DNA of 56,408 nt from the NCBI GenBank assembly GCA_900542325.1, contig UQMY01000017.1:1-56408 (forward strand), in the 5' to 3' direction. Position numbers and translations under genes: made by a program. The notes below the pieces were generated by a model, which worked only from the letters and a program-made list of their open reading frames with translations, made no database searches and had not been told where the DNA came from. This document shows, in pieces, positions 53,258 through 56,408 of this stretch. How positions within the stretch are numbered: position 1 is the first letter of the stretch; each line of letters opens with the position of its first letter. Origin of the DNA: an uncultured Collinsella sp. (GTDB lineage Bacteria; Actinomycetota; Coriobacteriia; Coriobacteriales; Coriobacteriaceae).

Positions 53258-53349
53258 CTCTGTCCTTTCGTGCCCGGCGTCGGTTTATCGCCGTCCGGGT
53301 TGGGTATTCTAGAAAACATTATCAACCCCAGTAGATGGAGTTCAAGCAG

Positions 53350-55242
53350 ATGGAGATGGATGACAATAAACGTAGACGGAATATGATCCTCTACGTGCTC
53401 ATCGCCTTCGTCGTCTACCTCGTGCTCTCGACCGTTCTGTTCCCCAACATCGGTCACACGCAGCAGATTACGAAGACCGATTATTCGACGTTTGTCAAAG
53501 CGCTCGATAAGAAGAGCGTCGACAAGGTCGAGTACAACACGGACGATTACACGATTTATTACACCAAGAAGGGCGAGGACGAGAATATCGCCTACAAGAC
53601 GACCGGTGTGCCGAATGACGCGGGCTTTACCGATCGCGTGCTTGAGTCCGGTGCTTCGCTTGAGTCGGTCGTTCCCGATAAGAACTCGGGCCTGATGACC
53701 TACTACCTGCTCACCCTCATTCTTCCCATGGTGATTTTCTTCCTGATTGGCTGGTGGCTCAACCGCCGCATGAAGAAGGCCATGGGTGATGACGGTCCGT
53801 CGATGAACTTTGGCGGCGGTGGTTTTGGCGGCGGTGGACTGGGCAAGTCCGGCGCGCGCGTGATCGCCTCCAAGGACGTGGGCGTGACCTTTAAGGATGT
53901 CGCCGGCCAGGAAGAGGCCAAGGAGTCCCTCAAGGAGGTCGTCGACTTTCTGGAGAAGCCGCAGCGCTACGAGGAGATCGGCGCCAAACTGCCACGCGGC
54001 GCTCTCCTTGTCGGCCCTCCGGGTACCGGTAAAACCCTGCTCGCCAAGGCTGTGGCCGGCGAGGCGGGCGTGCCGTTCTTTAGTATTTCTGGTTCTGAGT
54101 TTGTTGAGATGTTTGTCGGCCGCGGCGCCGCTAAGGTTCGCGACCTGTTTAAGCAGGCCAAGGAAAAGGCCCCGTGCATCGTCTTTATCGACGAGATCGA
54201 TACCATCGGTAAGAAGCGCGATGGCGGCGGCTTTAGTGGCAACGACGAGCGCGAGCAGACGCTCAATCAGCTGCTGACCGAGATGGATGGATTCGATAAC
54301 CACAAGGGTATCGTCGTCCTCGCTGCGACCAACCGTCCCGACAGCCTTGATCCGGCCCTGCTGCGCCCCGGCCGCTTTGACCGCCGCATCCCCGTTGAGC
54401 TGCCCGACCTGACCGGCCGCAAGAACATCCTCGAGCTGCACGCCAAGAGCGTTAAGACGCAGCCCCCGATCGATCTGACCGCGATCGCCCGCGCCACGCC
54501 TGGTGCTTCGGGTGCCGATCTGGCCAACATCATCAACGAGGGCGCCCTGCGCGCCGTCCGCGAGGGTCGCAAACGCGCGACTCAGGATGACTTTGAGGAG
54601 TCGGTGGAGGTCGTCATCGCCGGCCAGCAGCGTAAGTCCACGGTGCTGTCCGACCACGAGAAGCAGGTCGTCTCCTACCACGAGATCGGCCACGCCATCG
54701 TTGCCGCACGCCAGAAGGGCTCGGCACCGGTTACCAAGATCACGATCGTTCCCCGTACGAGCGGCGCTCTGGGCTACACCATGCAGGTCGAGGAGGACGA
54801 GCGCTTCCTGACCACGCGCCAGGAGGTCTTGGACAAGCTCGCCGTCTATTGCGGCGGACGTGCTGCCGAGGAGCTCATCTTTGGTGAGATGACGACCGGC
54901 GCTGCCAACGATATCGAGCAGGCCACCAAGCTCGCTCGCAACATGGTGACGCGCTTTGGTATGTCCGATGAGTTTGGCATGATGGCACTCGGCACCGTCC
55001 AAAACGCGTACCTCAACCAGGACACGTCGCTCACCTGCGCCCCCGGTACGGCCGAGCGCGTGGATGCGATCGTGGCCAAGCTGATCGAGGATGCGCACGA
55101 TCGCGCTCTGCAGATCCTGAAGGAGAACAAGTTTAAGCTTCACGAGCTGGCTCGTTATCTGTACAAGAAGGAGACGATCACGGGCGAGGAGTTCATGAAT
55201 CTTCTCACGCGCGAGAATCCGCTGATGCCAAAGCAGCAGTAA
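53350..55242 (+). CDS. ftsH: ATP-dependent zinc metalloprotease FtsH
   Basis: 630 residues from ATG 53350, chosen because GGAG lies nine bases upstream; ATG 53335 has none. Two membrane helices (about 12-32 and 115-137) frame a small extracytoplasmic domain. A Gly-rich linker precedes the AAA domain with Walker A GPPGTGKT (222-229), Walker B FIDEID and the SRH LRPGRFDRR. The protease site is HEIGH (444-448), with E445 catalytic. It degrades membrane and short-lived proteins. Confidence 0.97.
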   Translation: MEMDDNKRRRNMILYVLIAFVVYLVLSTVLFPNIGHTQQITKTDYSTFVKALDKKSVDKVEYNTDDYTIYYTKKGEDENIAYKTTGVPNDAGFTDRVLESGASLESVVPDKNSGLMTYYLLTLILPMVIFFLIGWWLNRRMKKAMGDDGPSMNFGGGGFGGGGLGKSGARVIASKDVGVTFKDVAGQEEAKESLKEVVDFLEKPQRYEEIGAKLPRGALLVGPPGTGKTLLAKAVAGEAGVPFFSISGSEFVEMFVGRGAAKVRDLFKQAKEKAPCIVFIDEIDTIGKKRDGGGFSGNDEREQTLNQLLTEMDGFDNHKGIVVLAATNRPDSLDPALLRPGRFDRRIPVELPDLTGRKNILELHAKSVKTQPPIDLTAIARATPGASGADLANIINEGALRAVREGRKRATQDDFEESVEVVIAGQQRKSTVLSDHEKQVVSYHEIGHAIVAARQKGSAPVTKITIVPRTSGALGYTMQVEEDERFLTTRQEVLDKLAVYCGGRAAEELIFGEMTTGAANDIEQATKLARNMVTRFGMSDEFGMMALGTVQNAYLNQDTSLTCAPGTAERVDAIVAKLIEDAHDRALQILKENKFKLHELARYLYKKETITGEEFMNLLTRENPLMPKQQ

Positions 55243-55261
55243 GGCTGGCTGCGCAGTGTCG

Positions 55262-55303
55262 AACGCCCCATTTGAGTGTCCATCTCAAATGGGGCGTTTG
55301 GTT
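55262..55303 (+). terminator. ftsH terminator
   Basis: A perfect 15-base stem (55262-55276 with 55284-55298) and a T/G-rich tail. Confidence 0.85.
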
Positions 55304-55317
55304 TGGGGATGATGTAT

Positions 55318-55779
55318 ATGAAGATCGTGGTGAGCGCCTGTTTGATGGGCGAGAGCTGTAAATATAACGGGCTCGATAATTACCATCGCGAGTTGGTCGA
55401 GGCTTGCGAACGTACGGGGACCGAGGTCCTGCTAGTGTGTCCCGAGGTCTTTGGCGGCCTGCCCACGCCGCGCAGGCCGTCCGAGATTGTGGATGGTGAG
55501 GTCCGCACCCGCGAGGGCATCTCAGTCGATCGCGAGTTTCGCCTGGGTGCTCAACGTGCGCTCGATATGTGCGAGCAGGCGGGCGGGCCGTCCGAGATCG
55601 TTGCGTGCATCCTTCAAGATCGTAGTCCCTCGTGCGGCGCGGGTCGCATCTACGACGGAACGTTCAGCGGTACGCTCACTGCGGGCAACGGTGTTTTTGT
55701 CGACCTACTGCTGCACCACGGGTATCGTGTGATTCCCGCAAGTGAGTTCAACCCCAGCATACTGGAACATTGTCCATAG
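55318..55779 (+). CDS. DUF523 family protein (YbbK-like)
   Basis: 153 residues from ATG 55318, with GGGG upstream at 55305. MKIVVSACLMGESCKYNG and ILQDRSPSCGAGRIYDG hold the four conserved Cys of DUF523. A metal or iron-sulfur site is likely; function is unknown. The C terminus overlaps the edge of the mobile debris that follows, so its last residues may have been changed by an insertion. Confidence 0.88.
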   Translation: MKIVVSACLMGESCKYNGLDNYHRELVEACERTGTEVLLVCPEVFGGLPTPRRPSEIVDGEVRTREGISVDREFRLGAQRALDMCEQAGGPSEIVACILQDRSPSCGAGRIYDGTFSGTLTAGNGVFVDLLLHHGYRVIPASEFNPSILEHCP

Positions 55780-55993
55780 CACTCGAACCCAACACTTCCT
55801 CACGGGTGACCGTTTTGGCATCATCCGTGAAGTTTATATTGAGTACGACCCGGTCATCAAAGACGTAGACCGAGTTGACAGGCACGTACCCAGGCAGCCC
55901 CTCCCCGCGGCTCTCGCGCAGGAACGCGTACACGGCCCTCCCGTCTCTTGCGCCCCTCCCGGAACTGTCCACATCAGTGTAGCCAATCCAGTC
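55748..55993 (-). pseudogene. C-terminal remnant of a large serine recombinase
   Basis: About 80 codons on the minus strand ending at TGA 55748-55750. The stretch NSVYVFDDRVVLNINFTDDAK and the end EEVLGSS match the last beta-rich part of phage or conjugative-element serine recombinases. The catalytic and zinc-ribbon parts are missing: upstream it is cut by the IS3 fragment at about 55993. It is a remnant of an excised or decayed integrated element next to DUF523. Confidence 0.55.
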
Positions 55994-56213
55994 CGCCAAG
56001 GGCTGCAGCTCGGACAACGCGGCGATGGAGGGCTTCTTCGGCCTGCTCAAGAAGGAGTTCTGGCACGGCAGGGACTGGTCGGACTGGACCCCCGCCCGCT
56101 TCATCGAGGAGCTCGGGGGCTGGATCGGCCGATACAATACGGAGAGGTGCAGCGATGCGCTCGGTGGCCGCACGCCGGCCGAGCTCCGCTCCGCGCTGGG
56201 AAGGGCCGCGTAA
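55992..56213 (+). pseudogene. IS3-family transposase C-terminal fragment (orfB)
   Basis: 74 codons: SAKGCSSDNAAMEGFFGLLK then FIEELGGWIGRYNTERCS, the hallmark end of the DDE domain of IS3/IS150 OrfB, ending in TAA 56211-56213. The last catalytic Glu (in AAMEGFFG) is present, but the first two acidic residues and OrfA are absent. The break is abrupt, inside the serine-recombinase remnant. Confidence 0.85.
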
Positions 56214-56217
56214 CGGT

Positions 56218-56243
56218 CCAAGAAATCGTCCGCAGTCCCCATT
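56218..56243. mobile_element. Probable right terminal repeat of the IS3 fragment
   Basis: Five bases after the transposase stop, the sequence AAGAAATCGTCCGCAGTCC has the form of an IS3-group end. The left end is missing, so the boundary is inferred. Confidence 0.35.
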
Positions 56244-56327
56244 CTTGCCCCTTTGGGACGGCTTCTTGTTGGGGCGTGTCTGCCCCAAACCCTGCTAGGA
56301 ACGAGTACAGCAAACTGGAATTTTAAA
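56244..56327. other. Gene-free stretch beyond the IS remnant
   Basis: Contains a hairpin (TTGGGGC with GCCCCAA, about 56269-56288). No coding sequence is supported; composition drops to AT-rich near 56320. Confidence 0.4.
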
Positions 56328-56408
56328 TTAGTCTTTGCAAATAACCTTTGAACCTTCACCATCAATTACAATTCCCTGACGGTTGTTAATTGGGCATAGA
56401 TTCAAATC
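56328..56408 (-). CDS. C-terminal end of an unknown gene cut by the window edge
   Basis: On the minus strand the frame from the last base reads 26 residues (NLCPINNRQGIVIDGEGSKV and a few more) to a TAA at 56328-56330. It looks like protein rather than noise and is low in GC, unlike the rest of the window. Too short to name; the low GC and the IS debris beside it suggest an acquired gene. Confidence 0.4.
   Translation of the reverse strand, partial: DLNLCPINNRQGIVIDGEGSKVICKD

Noticed and set aside
52987..55143. 718-codon minus-strand frame opposite ftsH and the gap before it
   Set aside because: Crosses from antisense ftsH into the cobO region in another frame; no family features.
1..56408. 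CRISPR array, rRNA operon, prophage
   Set aside because: No regularly spaced repeats, no rRNA sequence and no phage structural genes were seen.

Overview
The window is GC-rich, densely coded chromosomal DNA of a Gram-positive-type bacterium. Its gene order (rimP-nusA-infB-rbfA-DHH-truB-ribF-dnaG-rpoD; rsmD-coaD-DUF177-rpmF-plsX-acpP-rnc-smc-ftsY-ffh), codon choice and several family variants point to the Coriobacteriia, most likely Collinsella. This assignment is by recognition, not by database search. Almost everything is on the + strand.

Layout. (1) 1-2252: a two-gene AAA ATPase/RloB cassette that looks like a mobile-defence pair, behind an AT-rich promoter. (2) 2599-13694: a tightly overlapping eight-gene operon for a Gram-positive-type Pel-like exopolysaccharide. 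It holds an SDR-PelD fusion with a kept c-di-GMP I-site (R647-ESD), a PelE-like TPR protein, a PelA deacetylase-domain protein (DUF2194), PelF, PelG, a CotH-kinase lipoprotein, a VTC-type polyphosphate polymerase-like protein and a DUF4956 membrane protein. pelF carries an in-frame TGA at codon 37, directly followed by GTG. (3) 13807-20588: a short degenerate Cys/Met-metabolism PLP protein, a structured inverted-repeat element, a ModE-type winged-helix protein, a guaB strikingly like that of Tritrichomonas foetus, a 118-nt hairpin leader, leuS and a lipoprotein. (4) 20874-32523: the transcription/translation run rimP to rpoD, starting from a strong promoter with a terminator-like leader hairpin. 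(5) 32637-32711: tRNA-Asn. (6) 32906-47772: Asp23/Gls24, fakA-like, recG, rsmD, coaD, a coiled-coil protein, DUF177, rpmF, plsX, acpP, rnc, smc, ftsY and ffh. (7) 47893-55779: a DUF134-NifX-type protein with paired palindromic operators, thyA-folA, an rRNA/tRNA methyltransferase, a MATE exporter, cobO, ftsH and DUF523. (8) 55748-56408: a junction of mobile-element debris (serine-recombinase tail, IS3-family transposase tail) running into lower-GC DNA.

How the parts work together. The Pel-like operon codes for a membrane synthase (PelD-E-F-G) gated by c-di-GMP, plus surface-acting modification proteins. The CotH/VTC/DUF4956 trio sits in the same transcription unit with overlapping genes, so a role in decorating or anchoring the polymer is an inference from linkage. 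The remaining blocks are core translation, replication, lipid-initiation and SRP genes.

The most interesting points are the fused, c-di-GMP-sensing, CotH/VTC-extended Pel operon with its interrupted pelF, the RloAB-like pair, and several unexplained structured repeats.
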